The translations under genes and the position numbers were made by a program. 64,000 nt of DNA, taken from Motacilla alba alba. Its lineage: Eukaryota > Chordata > Aves > Passeriformes > Motacillidae. The stretch is taken from contig NC_052046.1 in assembly GCF_015832195.1 (NCBI RefSeq), positions 40,930,473 to 40,994,472 on the forward strand, in the 5' to 3' direction. Below the pieces are notes generated by a model that saw nothing but the letters and a program-made list of their open reading frames with translations, did no database searches and was not told the origin of the DNA. Below are positions 13,796 through 25,780 of the stretch, one piece after another (positions within the stretch are counted from its first letter, which is position 1; each line of letters opens with the position of its first letter).

Positions 13796-14952
13796 CTGTA
13801 AAAAAAAAATTACAGCCTTCAAATAAACACAGCCCTACAAACGGAAAGAGAGATCATTACCTCCATACTTAAAAACTAAACATGGGAGCTGCCAGCATAG
13901 CACCAACTCTAAAACGTGGCTCTCCTGCCCAGCATGTCTGGTTCCTATGCCAAAGTCACTTCCTAAGGCAAAGAACTATGGAAATCTCAGTCATTAAGTA
14001 ACTACCTAAAGATGAGTTTCCAATCACTGTAGTTATTTTCCTAAGATATTGCTACGTGTTACTTCTGAAGGGATTCTAGAAGAGAATGCAGAACTGTCAG
14101 CCCCACTGCAACTGAGACACTGCATTAAGGTAGTATCCCAAGAGGGGCACAGGATAATTTCTTTATGAGTACAAACACCAGAAAGATACTGCATGACAAC
14201 CAAGAATGTTCTTCTATATTCAGATGTACAATCAGACCAATGATCTGCCTTTCATTCCAAGATATGTCCTGAGGAAAAGCCTCCACCCAGCAGGCAGCTT
14301 TTCTGTGCTACTGCATCCAAGGAAGCCCTCCAGTGGAGCAAGAAAAGTGACAACTGCTCAGCTGCTCTGGGCAGTTTCATACATTGTGTGTAGGAATTAG
14401 GCACTCATAATTCTAGGGGGAGGTTCACATCACTAGCTTACCTGCTGCCTCATTTCTACTCCTCTTCTCCCTTTGGTGGGGTATATTTGCTACCAGACCT
14501 GAAGCTTCACAAATGAGGCTGACAAGTCTCAAAGAAAGCAACCATCATTTTGCAAGCCCATCAGCTGCACAACTGTTGAGCCATGCAGGCAGAAGAATTT
14601 GCTGGACAGATACATTAGTAATACTGCTCACTCCTGAAAGCCAGGATTTCATCCTTATACCAGATTTCTACCCACTGGTGAGGTTAAGCTTACTCCTCCC
14701 ATTTCCAAACTCCTCACACTGGCTTTGTGATTGGCTTTGACACTTATTGCCCAATGTTTTTCCTAGAAGACTGAGAGGCAGACAAGCAAACACACGTTTC
14801 CTCAGCACAATAAAATAAGAGTGAAAAGGTTCACTCGCAGAACTTGATTCCTCATCCAAACTCATCTTCATTCAAAACAACTACTAAGATGGATTTTTTA
14901 AAAGATGAAACCCTCTCTGAGTAGTCAACAAATCATTTCTCAATGGGCATAC

Positions 14953-15038
14953 CACTTGACTCTGTGGAAGAGCTTCTGGACAGGTGAACTTGCAACTCCT
15001 TTTGAAAACGTGGTGGGACAGTCAGTCTCTTCTCAGAT
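14953..15038 (-). CDS. TDRD7: TDRD7-family coding exon 4 (linker)
   Basis: This short 86-nt exon has acceptor CCAATTTTAG and a slightly weak donor GTATGC. It completes a split arginine codon and encodes SEKRLTVPPRFQKELQVHLS followed by a Ser-rich end. The Q-V-H-L-S-R-S-S stretch matches the linker between LOTUS 1 and LOTUS 2 of TDRD7, and the phases on both sides (2 in, 1 out) fit the neighbouring exons exactly. The length is too short to be found as an open frame with its own start. Confidence 0.88.
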
Positions 15039-18000
15039 CTAAAATTGGAAAGAAAATTGCTTTGAATCATTCTTATGTCTCTAAACAACATTCCATTTGC
15101 TTTTAAGACTTACACACTAAATAAAATGCATTCCACACATTCCATACACTCCTAGAAGGCCTCCTGCACAAGATGAGTAGTCACAATTGTCCTTGTCAGG
15201 AAGACAACCTGATCAGCAGTAACAGGACAGATCAACTGGTCATTTACTCATTATTTTTTACTCATATATTTTTCTCATTATTGTGAGAAACAAAACACAG
15301 TAAAAAGACATTAGCAAAGGGAAAACATCTAGGAACACACAGGCATTCAAGGTCTTTTTGTGGATGCTGTTGGTTACGCTGTTTAAGAGATTCTTCTCTG
15401 AAGATCTCTCCCACTGAAAGCACACAAATGTCATGCTTGCAGGTGTTCTTCTGGAGTCCCCAGAAGAATACAGACTTTACTTGGGAATACAGACACCAAA
15501 ATGAGCTCCTGAAACTGAAGAGGGCACAGAACCATGTAGCTCACACAGACCTGGGAAAAAATCAGCTGTGGAATAATTACATACACTGCAACCAAAAGGG
15601 AACAAGAGCTGGAGAAGGGAATTCAAAGACTAGGCAACATCTCCACCACAGCACAGCAGGTTGTTCTCAACCAGGCATCTCCTGACCAGAGCAGACCTTG
15701 CACATGCACTGGGCAGGCTTTACAGAAGACCTCTGTTCAGGGGCCACTTCTGGAATTCAGAGACAACAGTGGAGCAAGCCACAAACCTCACCAGCTGCAG
15801 AAACACCAAGGGTGATTTTCACAGCTTCACCTGGACTCTGAGAAGGTAGGACAGAAGTTCAAGTGTGATGCTGTGACTAGTTGCAACAGGAAGTCAAGAT
15901 CAAGAAGCCCTATGTGTCATCACACTGACTTTTAATCAGAGCATATCAATGAATCAGAAAGAGACCTCCCACATTCACATCTCTTCTAAGAAGCATATTA
16001 AAATATTTAACATTAATTCGTCTCCCCTGCTTTTATGCTGTCCCTGTTAGATGAAACCATTGCTCCTTCATCAGCTATGGGATATCACTTGCACCAAAGA
16101 TCATACTTCTGTTCTGAGTCGTGTCCCACAGCACTAGCTATGAGGACAGGCACTGCCCAGCTCAGCAATTTACAAAACAGGAGTCATGCCCAGAAGTGCT
16201 AGGCAGCAGCAGATCAACCAAAAGCACATTTATGAAACTCAGTAAGTACAAAAGCAAAGCCACCCCCACAAAAACAAAACTTACACTCACACCTGGCACT
16301 TGCTGGGTACCTGAAAAGCCTCTTACAATACTACATCTGCACTACAGAAAAACCCTCTACTTTGTGGACACACCCCAGATGTCCACACAAAGTAGCAGCA
16401 GTCTTTTCTTAGAAGGTGGCTGTGGCTGCCCATGCAGATGCTACGAGAAATCCAGGATCCCATTTCTTTGTACATGTACCCACTAGTATGGACAACTCTA
16501 AGCTGAATAAATACTCAAGCTAAAATAGTCCTCTTAAAGGAAGCAGACTCAAAAGAGACTACCACCTTTGCTAGGCGGAAAGCAAAACAATCCTGCGAAA
16601 TAGCCCCATGGGTAGTGGAGACTGTCCTGCTACCCCTGCCTGCCAATAGCTGTGTTCTAGTCTTCTGAAGGTGAGGTGATACACACTTGTATCACCTTAA
16701 GCCCCACATCAGGTGGCACCAGTGATGTGACTGCAGGGCAGGCCAGCCAGAACTACAGGCAACTTCCAGTGAGGAATAGGGCAGATGTTCCCTGCTTAAG
16801 CCATGCCATGTGAAGACCCTGGAAAGGAACCTGGAACAGAGGATGGATGATTCCCTTCTGCTGCATGTAAAAGCTAATTGGATTTGGGATCCTCTCAGTA
16901 TTAAGAGACTTTATGTAGGGTCTTCCTGTGCTGTCTGTTGTGGTTCCACAGTTTCCCACAACGTGGTGCTGACATCGGCTTTGAGCCCAGCTATCACCAG
17001 TTTTGAGTGCTGCAATCAGACAAGTATTGTGCGACGCGCTGCTTGCTCACGCAGATCATGACGGTTGTACGTTTCCACAGTGAGATGGGATATGGCCAGA
17101 CAGTGCCAGGGCCAACACACTTCCCTTCCGTTTCCAGGTATGGACAACTCAGCTACTTGCAAGGCCTCATGTTCCTCAGCTGCTAGAAGCCTGCTCCCAG
17201 CAAGAGGCCTCCTAGCCACACCAGCAGCCTGGCCCTTCACAAATGCCTGACCAGTCATGCAGCCCTGCCAAGTCCCCATGCGTAGCTCCAGCTGAGCAGC
17301 TCATCTCACTGCCACACATCACTGCCTCACAATGAAGGGGAGCAATGCCTGTCCCTGTCAATTGCCTTACTTTGGTAAGGCCCATGCCACCCCAATCTGC
17401 TCTCTGGCCCTTGGACAGTGCTATCTAGGCAGCAAGGCCAAGTGGTGGCCAGCAGTAAATGGCTCCTGCTGCTTCAAGCAAGGGGGTCACCAAGCACCTG
17501 AACCTGTTCTCATCCATGCTGCTGCTTTCCAGCCTCAAGGATCTCTGCAGTTAGCCTTACCAGCAAGGCCTCTCCCTGCTTCTCAGGGTCCACAGCAACA
17601 TAGTCAGGATAACCTCAGAGATTGCTGCAATAAAGACAAGCCTCAGATCCTGCAAGAGCATCTGCAAGAAAGCCTCGGACAACTACCTTCAGCATTCCTC
17701 TGTTGTCATGTGATTATGACAGAACCGGGAAGACAAACAACCTTTTCCCTTTCCACCAAATGCTGCACAGGGGCAAGCCCCTGAAGCTGTGATCATAAAA
17801 ATCTCTGAAAAAAATATCACAAAGCACTACAGAGGTGGGACATAGACTTTGGCAGTCACAAGAAAACCATCATTTCCAGCCTCATTGAGGAGCTTCACAA
17901 CATGATATTGGGTGGAGCACTAATACCTGTCAGCATCGAAAGTCTGTCCACCAGCAGGACATTGTGTCAATGCAAGGAACACACATAGCAGTACAGATGT

Positions 18001-18039
18001 TCAACAGAAAAGGAAAAAACAGAGATCCCTATGTGGAAC

Positions 18040-18540
18040 CATGAGAGCATGAATGTCCCTTCCTGCAATGTGGGTACAAGGAGGGGCAGGGTGGGTAACA
18101 GAAAGTCAAAAACTGCACACAGATAACAGCTCACTCTGAACTGGGAAGTGGGGCAGAGATAGTCTGTTACCCTCAGGACTTGTCTCACTCAACCTGAGAT
18201 GGGAAGGCTCAGTCACTCTCATAGTCAAGTGCTGATACCCTTGCTGGAATAGTGCCCTCAAGCTTGTGCCAGATAACTATGAGGCTGCTGTCAGCCCAGG
18301 ATTTTTGGAGATGCTGTTCGTAACTCCACTCACTGCACACTGTTTTTTGAAGTCAGGACCTCCTGGCTCAAAGAAGCTTTCCCTCCAGCAATTCCCAAAG
18401 TACAAGCAACTACAATGGTTCAGGACGTACAAAATGTCCCCAGCAGCAAGGACACATGGATCTTGCCAGCCCTGCTTAAAACTGGCCAAGTTGAAACAAA
18501 TTAACAAATTAATCCAGTCACATACAACCTTGTATTCACA
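18040..18540. repeat. Outer inverted block, left copy (old, diverged)
   Basis: Reverse-complement similarity to about 44400-44890. The best part, 18290-18430, shares 'cctcctggctcaaagaagct' exactly with the reverse complement of the right copy but differs elsewhere at roughly one base in five, with small indels. Similarity fades to perhaps two thirds at the edges. This is far more diverged than the inner blocks. It could be an early remnant of the inverted duplication or a copy of an unrelated dispersed repeat. Confidence 0.75.
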
Positions 18541-19093
18541 TGGAATATGAATCGCATCTCCCCGAACTCTCCCTTCACTATGTACCCAAGCTAACAGGAT
18601 AGCATTTGTATTCTTTACAAAAGCACAAGATGTCTCCTCCTCCAAAAATACATGGGCCACTGCAGACTTTGCTTCTAGCTTCTCCTACAGTGCAGGGCAG
18701 AAACAGACAATAGAAAGAAAGGCAGAACACTTACCTAAAAGGAGCTCAGGAGAGACTGCCAGAGATTAACAAAGATAACATAAGATGTAGCAGACTACAT
18801 TAGAAATAGCCAGAAGAGGAATGACATCCACCTAATCTTATTTCACACATTACAAATCTCTAAAAGTTATAAAATACTTCCTGTATTTTCCTTATAGTAA
18901 CTAATTTGGAGAAAACTCTTAAGGGCTCTTTTTGCTTTGCCCGAGGCAAAGTATCTCTGCCTTTTAGAGAAGTGCCTCTTAAAAATATGCAACTCATCTG
19001 CACACATAGAAAAGGGAAGGCCCAAGCACAGCTGCACCTACTCCTTTCTTAGTCACAGCAGGATAGCTCGGTCCTTCTCTCCTCTGCACCACA

Positions 19094-19686
19094 GATGGCA
19101 CATGAGGTTCTTAAAGGTGGGTGCAGTAGGACATGCCTGCTTTCTGGGGATCTTCCAAAAAGAGCAGGCACTGCAGCAGGATTAAGCTGTTGTGCTGCTC
19201 TGGGCCACTTCACAGCGACCACGCCACCATGGAAGTGGCACGCCACTGCCATTTCCATTCAGCGCCAGCCTGACTTCCAACCCAGCCCGGGCTGGAGTCC
19301 TCCCCCTGCAGAGGATTACCGCCACAATCACAGCTCCGGAGCACTTGTCACAGCCACAATGAGCAACAGCAAACACTTTCTCACCATCGTCAGCTGACGG
19401 CCCAGGGCAGCCGAAAACAACACAGAAAGAAATGATGGGGCAGCAGCTGACTAAGCCACAGGGATTAGAGAGGCTCAAATGGGGCTGAAAAGCAGCATGT
19501 ACTGCTAACCCAGCAGAACTGCAGCTCCAGCCCTCATCTCAGTTCACCCAAACACGGTCAGCTGGCCCCTGGCTCCGAGCACGCCAAGAAGGGGCACAAA
19601 CACTGACTGCAACACAGAAGTCAGGCAGGAGGGAAAGAACAGCCACCTGCAGACAACCATCATCCTCAACACACACATCACCTGTC
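19094..19686. repeat. Inverted block 3, left copy
   Basis: This block pairs base for base with 40447-41039 in reverse complement (positions sum to 60133, no indels seen). Long translations of both copies are identical over 98 codons. I noticed a single G/A difference near 19148. The block is GC-richer than its surroundings and lies in the intron between coding exons 3 and 4. Its edges are sharp: similarity stops abruptly on both sides. Confidence 0.93.
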
Positions 19687-20021
19687 GCTGCACACAAATC
19701 TGCTTCTCCTGCTTTCTGCCACATCAGCCACAACAGCTCCCTCCTGGGCCCAGGCAACAGCTCCACACTGCCTTGCTGTGACACCTTTGGCCACATTTCT
19801 TCAAAACATGGGAACAGTCGAAAAACACAGGCTAGTTACGGCAGCACCCAAAAAGGCAAAATATCATCTTGTTTCCTTCCTGGGTACCATCCCACATTCA
19901 TCTGCTGCAAGGGCAGGGGCCTGGATTCCCACTGGATCCCAAAGGACAGTGCTTGCATGGCAGCATCCAAGGGTCCATCACACTTAATTTTCCCCTTGTT
20001 CACAGACACACAGACACTCAC

Positions 20022-20235
20022 CTGTTTACCACAGTGACATGCCTCTGCATGGGGATTTCTTTAGGTGGTCCACTCCCAGCAGCTGAAGGTAAGGCAGATC
20101 GGGCACTCTCCACTGCAGGTTTAACACCTCCACATGCCACTTCTCTGCCTCGGGGCAGGCGAGGAACAGGCCTCTTACTGCCTTCTTCTGGCATGTTCAA
20201 AGACCGGGGCTGCCGCAGAGTTCCTTTGGGCTTTC
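20022..20235 (-). CDS. TDRD7: TDRD7-family coding exon 3 (linker)
   Basis: The acceptor CTCTTTAG precedes a split Gly codon; the donor is CAG then GTGAGT. The 214-nt exon encodes GKPKGTLRQPRSLNMPEEGS, a Pro/Arg/Gly-rich stretch, and IPMQRHVTVVN. The G-K-P-K-x-T-L-R-Q-P and I-P-x-Q-R-H-V-T motifs are characteristic of the linker after LOTUS 1 in TDRD7. The 232-codon plus-strand open frame over the same place (19869-20567) is an antisense shadow. Confidence 0.93.
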
Positions 20236-21340
20236 CTAAAGAGTTTGCAGATGCAGCCATGAGTAGCATTCTTCTCCACCCAGTCTACCTCCACCTCCCC
20301 GGGCACCTCCTGTACTGCAATCCAAAGGGTTTCTTCTCTACTCTGGTTTGTGGGCACCTGAACTCCCACCACACAGCAGAGGTGACCAAGTTACACCCAC
20401 TGAGGAACACACCAGCATTCAGGCCACACTGGGATAAACAAGCTCTTGGTCACTTTGTTGTTTATATGCTGGATGTGCCACATCAATTTTGGAGGTTTCA
20501 AACACTTCCAAGCAGATTGATGTGCAAGATAGTGAATCAACCTGCCTTTACAATTCCTGTCATTTAACTGTGATATGAGGCACTAGTCCAGCTTCCCAAC
20601 TGGCATCCTTGTAGAAAAGCAAGAAGCAGCAAACACTTCATTACAGACAACAGGGGAGCACACACAAACTATGAGACCCACTGTTGTTCTAAGCTTCCAA
20701 CCTGGAAGCAAATGGGTCCTGCCTGGGCTTAATCCTGGACTCAATTCCACAGACAGTCACAACAACAGCACAGCAGTGAGGAAAACCTGACCCATACTTT
20801 AGGAAAACAGTGTTACAGAAGCTTATGCAAAAGCTAAGAGGTAAAAAGAGCCAAAAATGGGCATCACAACTTTTGTGGCACTGTGGCACTGGCATCAGCA
20901 ACAGGAGCTGCTGAAACAGCCAGAGATGATGCTACAGGGACTCCTTCTCACTGTGAGGAAATGGTTCAATCCTCCCACTCCACAACAGGCCAAGGCCAGC
21001 CTTAAAGAACATGCAGGCTCATTGCCAAATTTCCTGCCTGCATCTCAACTCTGTTTCTCACAGAAGCAGGAGCACATGAAAGTGAAGCCAAGCATCCTAC
21101 AAGGACCTTGTTTTCCAAGATCATTCACATCTTGTATACACACCCGAAAAGGGCTTTCTCTCTGATCATGGCTTTCAGATATAAGCATTCTTGTCAAGAG
21201 CACTCATCCTCCCAAGAACTCTCCACCTGGACCCTGTAATTCGTGGCAGTAGGTGACGTACCCTCACAGCCAAAACTTTTGTGCAGCAGCTGCACAGTTC
21301 TTTCATAAAGACAGGCCCTCTACAGCTGCTTATGGCTTAC
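20236..21340 (-). other. TDRD7-family intron 3
   Basis: About 1.1 kb between coding exons 2 and 3, with no repeat or further exon recognised. It has no counterpart on the right side of the window, where blocks 2 and 3 are only about 340 bases apart. Confidence 0.7.
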
Positions 21341-21482
21341 CTGATAAACTGACAGGAGATGTGTTCTTCAGCCTCATCTGACAGTTCACCTGGCGGACTG
21401 TTTTCTTCTTGGAACTCCTCTGTCGAGCCACCAGTTGAGCAACCCGTACAGTTTCATTGCAACTAACAGCATGGCAAATTAC
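21341..21482 (-). CDS. TDRD7: TDRD7-family coding exon 2
   Basis: The 142-nt exon has a long pyrimidine tract and AACAAG acceptor and a CAG/GTAAGC donor. It encodes VICHAVSCNETVRVAQLVAR then QRSSKKKTVRQVNCQMRLKN. The A-Q-L-V-A-R-Q-R-S-S-K-K-K-T-x-R-Q-V-N-C-Q-M-R segment is a strongly conserved TDRD7 signature just after LOTUS 1. It enters in phase 0 from exon 1 and leaves one base of a Gly codon for exon 3. Confidence 0.95.
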
Positions 21483-22345
21483 CTTGTTGGAGGAGGAAGG
21501 GGACAGGGGAAAAAGCAGTCAGTGAGACCCATGCTCATCCACAGCCCTCAGAATCATTTGTATCCCTTTCTAAGCCTGTAACTGTTGAATCATGTAGGCG
21601 AGCAGGCAGTTCAGGAAAGGCTTCAGCAGCAGGCAAGGATCTTGGAGATCTCACTCTCCTTTTGTGAAACCCCAGAAGAAATCTCAATGAACCTCAGAAA
21701 TCAGCAAACCAGACAGCCAGAGCCTCTCCATCACCTTTCCACATTAGGTTGGGCCCTCTGAGAAACAGCCTGGTTTCTAACTCCCATCCCACAGGCCCAC
21801 AATCTCGCTTTATAACTCTGGGAAGCCATGGGGTTGCAGCCTGTCCTTGTTCCTCCTGCCAAGGCTCACTAGAGGCTCTGGCACCACACTGACCCTGTGG
21901 AGCAGGGCTGCCTTTGCCCCACTTACCGAAGAAACTGCACAAGTATCCTGGCTGCACCACCACGGGCACTGGGCTGGCCCCCAAACAACAGCCCTGCCTT
22001 GAACAAGCCCATGGGTATCTCCCAGCCCAACTTCATGGCCTCTTGCCTCAACATCCAATCACCACAGGCCATCCTGCCATACAGGAACTTGGCCTTGGCA
22101 AGACAGCAAACCATGTGCCTAGCATGCACTTTGCCTGAAAAGAAAGCCCAAACTTTTGGGCCATTCAACTGCTGCAAAGGCAGCTGGGTGAGTACTCCTC
22201 CAGGACTCCATAAGGACAGAGACAGTTACCCCAAAAGCACTAAGTTAAAAATGTAAGTCTGTGGTCTCAGCCATGTTCTGTGGTGGTGATTAGTGGTGGT
22301 AGTTCTGTGGTAGAGGTTGTGAAAGGGCCCCTTTCTCAACAGTGC

Positions 22346-22853
22346 CATGGGGCCAGCACTGCTACCTTGCTAGCCATGGCCCCCAAAGAACATCAGAGAT
22401 GGCCAATTTGCACAGGAGCAGGGCAAGAGAAACTCAGGGATTTCACCAGCACCTCTGAAATTTAGCAAGCAGCAGCTCCAAAAAAGATCTTTTCTCACAA
22501 CCAAGACAGGAGACAATCAAAGCAGAAAAACAAAAGCAAGAGATTGCTAAGCAGCAACACCTTGTTCCAGGGATCTCTTTTCTTGTTCTAGGGGTGACCC
22601 ACACATCTCAGGAAAACAAGGGCAATGGATGATGACACTAGAAGCCAGGCAGTACCCTCCAGCTCATCCTTCACCCTCCTGTTTCTCCTCTTCTGCTGCA
22701 CACCCAGCACCTTTGCTGGGCTGGCTCAACACAGAGCCACTGCTGGGAGGGCCTCTCCTTCTGAGGGAGAGCTCTCCTATCCCAGGACTCCTACTTACAA
22801 ATCAGACAGTGTACCTGCTGCACAGTCAGCAGTGACAAAAACAGCAATCCAGC
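22346..22853. repeat. Inverted block 2, left copy
   Basis: Reverse-complement match to 39585-40107. The core 22600-22840 sums to 62438 with the right copy without indels. I saw a few substitutions (for example near 22580, 22652 and 22691) and an indel of about a dozen bases near 22411, so identity is roughly 98 per cent. Both edges stop abruptly. It lies in the intron between coding exons 1 and 2. Confidence 0.92.
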
Positions 22854-22984
22854 AGTCCAATTTAACCACTGTAATGATTAAATGCCAAAATCACAGAAAA
22901 ATTGCGGCTGGAAAACATTGCTACAGTCCATGTCATACAGCATCTTTGCTCAAAGCAGCAGCAATTAGACCTAGTTAGTCAGGT

Positions 22985-23960
22985 GGTGGAATATCTTCAA
23001 GGACAAAGAACTCTCCACCACTCTGGACAACCTCCTCCACTGTTTAGCCAGCCTCACTGTAAAAAAGTGGGAAGTTTAATGTTTGCATGGGCCTGCTTTT
23101 ATTTCACTCTGCTATCATTGTCTCTTGTTTGTTCACTGAATACCAATGAGAACTGGAGATGGAGTCTGGCTCTGTGGTTTTTTTATTCCCTTTAACAGAC
23201 ATAAGGATAAGATTTCCCTGAGCTTTCTCTTTCCCAGCACAAACAATCCCTGTTCTCTGAGCCCTGCATCAGAGATGTTGCATTCCAGCCCCTCCATAAT
23301 CTTCACAATCATTCCATGAACTTGCTTCAGTGTGGCCATGTTGGTCTTGTTCTAGAAAGCTTAGAAAAGGATGTGGTTTCACTGCTGCTGAGCAGAGGGG
23401 AATTTTCACCCCCATTAGAGAGCTGGCTACTCTTCTTAATGAATCCAAGTATGCTGCTGGTTTCCCTTGCTACAAATGGCACCCTGCCCATTGTGAACTC
23501 TGCACCCACCAGAACTCCAGGGCATTTCTCTGCCAAGCTGCTTTTCAGTTGGTCAACCCCAAAACTATACAGGAATACGGGATTTTTCTTCCCCAGGTGC
23601 AGGACTTGGCATTTCCCTATACTGAACTTCATAGGGTTCCTGATCCTCCATTTTTCCAGCTTCTTGAAATCCCTCTGAACAACAAGCACATTCATCTGCT
23701 CTATCAGTCTCTCCTGTCATCTACAGACTTGCTGAGGATGATCTCTGTCACCTAGGTCATTCATGAACATGTTAGACAGCAGTTCCTGAGCATCTATTCC
23801 CAGGGCACATCACTTTTAAGTGGTCTCCCAATGGGTTTTACACCACTGTTATGGAAGAGGATATTACAAGCCCTACCAAAATTCAGTTAAACCACATCCA
23901 ATGCTCTCTACTCAACCAATCATCTCAATTTGGAAGGGTATTTACTTGGTAACTTATGAT
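22985..23960 (-). mobile_element. CR1 LINE, antisense, truncated
   Basis: On the minus strand 23327-23695 encodes a broken but clear CR1 reverse-transcriptase C-terminal region, including KCQVLHLGKKNPVF, GVDQLKSSLAEKCPGVLVG and SILGFIKKS. The plus strand at 22990-23340 is the antisense of the CR1 3' part ('ctctggacaacctcctccac', 'tgaacttgcttcagtgtggc'). It lies in the intron between coding exons 1 and 2, in the same orientation as the host gene. Confidence 0.88.
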
Positions 23961-25780
23961 TTTCACTTCGTAAATCTATACTGACTTGCCTTCTTGTCTT
24001 TCAAGTGGCTGAACAGCTTTCCAGGAACTTTCCAACAGTTCAATGTCAGGCTGATCTTCCCACCGCACCCTTCCCGGTAAAGGGTGGTGCTTTCTTCAGT
24101 CCTCAAAAACCTCCCACAAATTACCATGACCTTTCCAAGGTAACTGACACCTGTGGGTGCACTGCAATAAAGTCATGGACTTATGCACATTCAGTTTTTC
24201 CAAATGCTCCCTATCTTAATCCTCCCCAATACGATTAGGACTTCCTTGCCCTGCACTTTCTTCTGCCTGTTTCCATAGTATCTCTATACCCCTTCCAGCT
24301 CACCCAATTCTGCTTCTACCTCCTGTGTGCATGCTTGTAATGGTAGATTTAAGTTAGGCACTCCTTCTTCAATCACGTGTGCCTTCTCCAACCTTGCTTA
24401 AGAGAGAGACTTTGTCATACAGCAGCCTGTACCTGAGTCATAACCCTTCTTTGTGAAAGGTGAACCTGAAATCCTTCACTCTTTACCCTTTCACAGATGT
24501 CTGTGCAACAACCTGCGCTCAACAGTTCGAGCATGGACTGAATAAGACTTTAGTGAAGTGAAACACAGCAAAAGGCTGAAGGTCTTCATTTGCTGTACCT
24601 TCTTTCTTCCAGTTTTTCTGTTGTCCCTCTATCCCTGTCCTTGTTTCCTCCCATTGCCTGTACACTTAACCAGCTATTTTAAGGACTTTCTTTGGAAGCA
24701 CTTGCTCAGAACTGGCAGTGCTCTGGGAGCTGCTCTCAAGGGGATGGCACTTCGTCTTGGTCTTCAAATAATGAACAGTAAACGCAGTCTCAGGTCCATG
24801 TAGGTTTGTTTAGGCAGCATCTATATAATCCTCCCAGGCTGCTTCTCCCTGCTCCCACCTCATGCATGCTTGCCTTTATGGCTCAGTTTTGTCAGTGCTC
24901 CTGCCCCCTTTGCTTTTTCCCCCAGCTACTGGAATATACCATTCTTGAAACTGGAAGAGGCAATCCTTGTAATCTCACTACCTCTCCTGGATCATTCTCT
25001 TCAGGACTGTATTCCATGAGTCTTCCAAGCAGATTCCTGAACAGGCCAAAATCTGCCCTCCCAAAGTCCTGCACTGTTGATTCTACTTTTTGCTTTGTTT
25101 TCCTCCTTTCAGGCTCACAGACACCATCTAGCCACAGACAGGGCTCTTCCCAGCCTTCACATCTGCAATCGTTCCTTATTTTCAAGGACAGTGTCTAGCA
25201 GAGCACCTCTCTTCATTGATTCATTGCATGTGTCAGGATGTTGGGAGCAGCAGATCCCAGAAACATCCTGGATTGCTCACACTTGGATGCCTTGTCCCTA
25301 CAGCAGGTATGGCAGTGGCCCAAATCCCTCATGCCGTTGTCAAAAGAAGGCATCATCTGCTTTGTCTGCCACTTCTTCCCCCTCAAGATATTTGTAACAG
25401 ATAGCCACCATGTTGCCATACACTGGTCTCTCCACTACTCATAAGCTCTTCCTTTCTCATCATCTGCCCCAAGACAGAGCTCCTGGCATCCCCGCTCCTC
25501 CCAAACTTAGAAGGTCTCACAGGAGCTCCTCCTGCTCACCACTGGAGCCCATAACTCCTCAGCAGCCAGTGTCAACCTACAGCAGCATGCTGGTTGTGTG
25601 ACCTGTGCAACAACTCTCCATGACCTTAAATGAGATCACAGCCCTGAACAACACAAAGATCTCCAGTTTCTTCTGGGTGCAGCTCAAGCTGTGGACAGTC
25701 ATGTACTGGCTTTTCAGAGAGGTGCCCATTTGTGCCCACTTCCAGAAACGCGTATGAGAGCTTTCTTCAAACTCCTAGCT
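23961..25780 (-). mobile_element. Probable old CR1-type LINE, antisense
   Basis: The sequence continues from the CR1 above with antisense matches to upstream CR1 segments: 'cccaaagtcctgcac' near 25060, 'gtgtctagcagagcacctct' near 25190, 'ccatgttgccatacactggt' near 25410, and 'ccccaagacagagctcctgg' near 25470. These are in the order expected for an older CR1 running toward its 5' end. Divergence is high, so the boundaries are approximate and more than one copy may be involved. Confidence 0.6.

Larger units (their letters stand above)
15039..20021 (-). other. TDRD7-family intron 4
   Basis: This 5 kb intron separates coding exons 3 and 4. It contains the left members of two inverted blocks (about 18040-18540 and 19094-19686) that recur on the right side of the window. 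The rest is unassigned; open frames such as 17332-17784 (150 codons, plus strand) show no domain. A 9-bp perfect stem lies at 16674-16682 with 16689-16697. Confidence 0.7.

Noticed and set aside
17332..17784. 150-codon plus-strand open frame
   Set aside because: Intronic, antisense to the host gene, low-complexity Gln/Ser/Pro/Cys composition and no domain.
19869..20567. 232-codon plus-strand open frame
   Set aside because: It runs antisense over TDRD7-family coding exon 3 and has no domain of its own.
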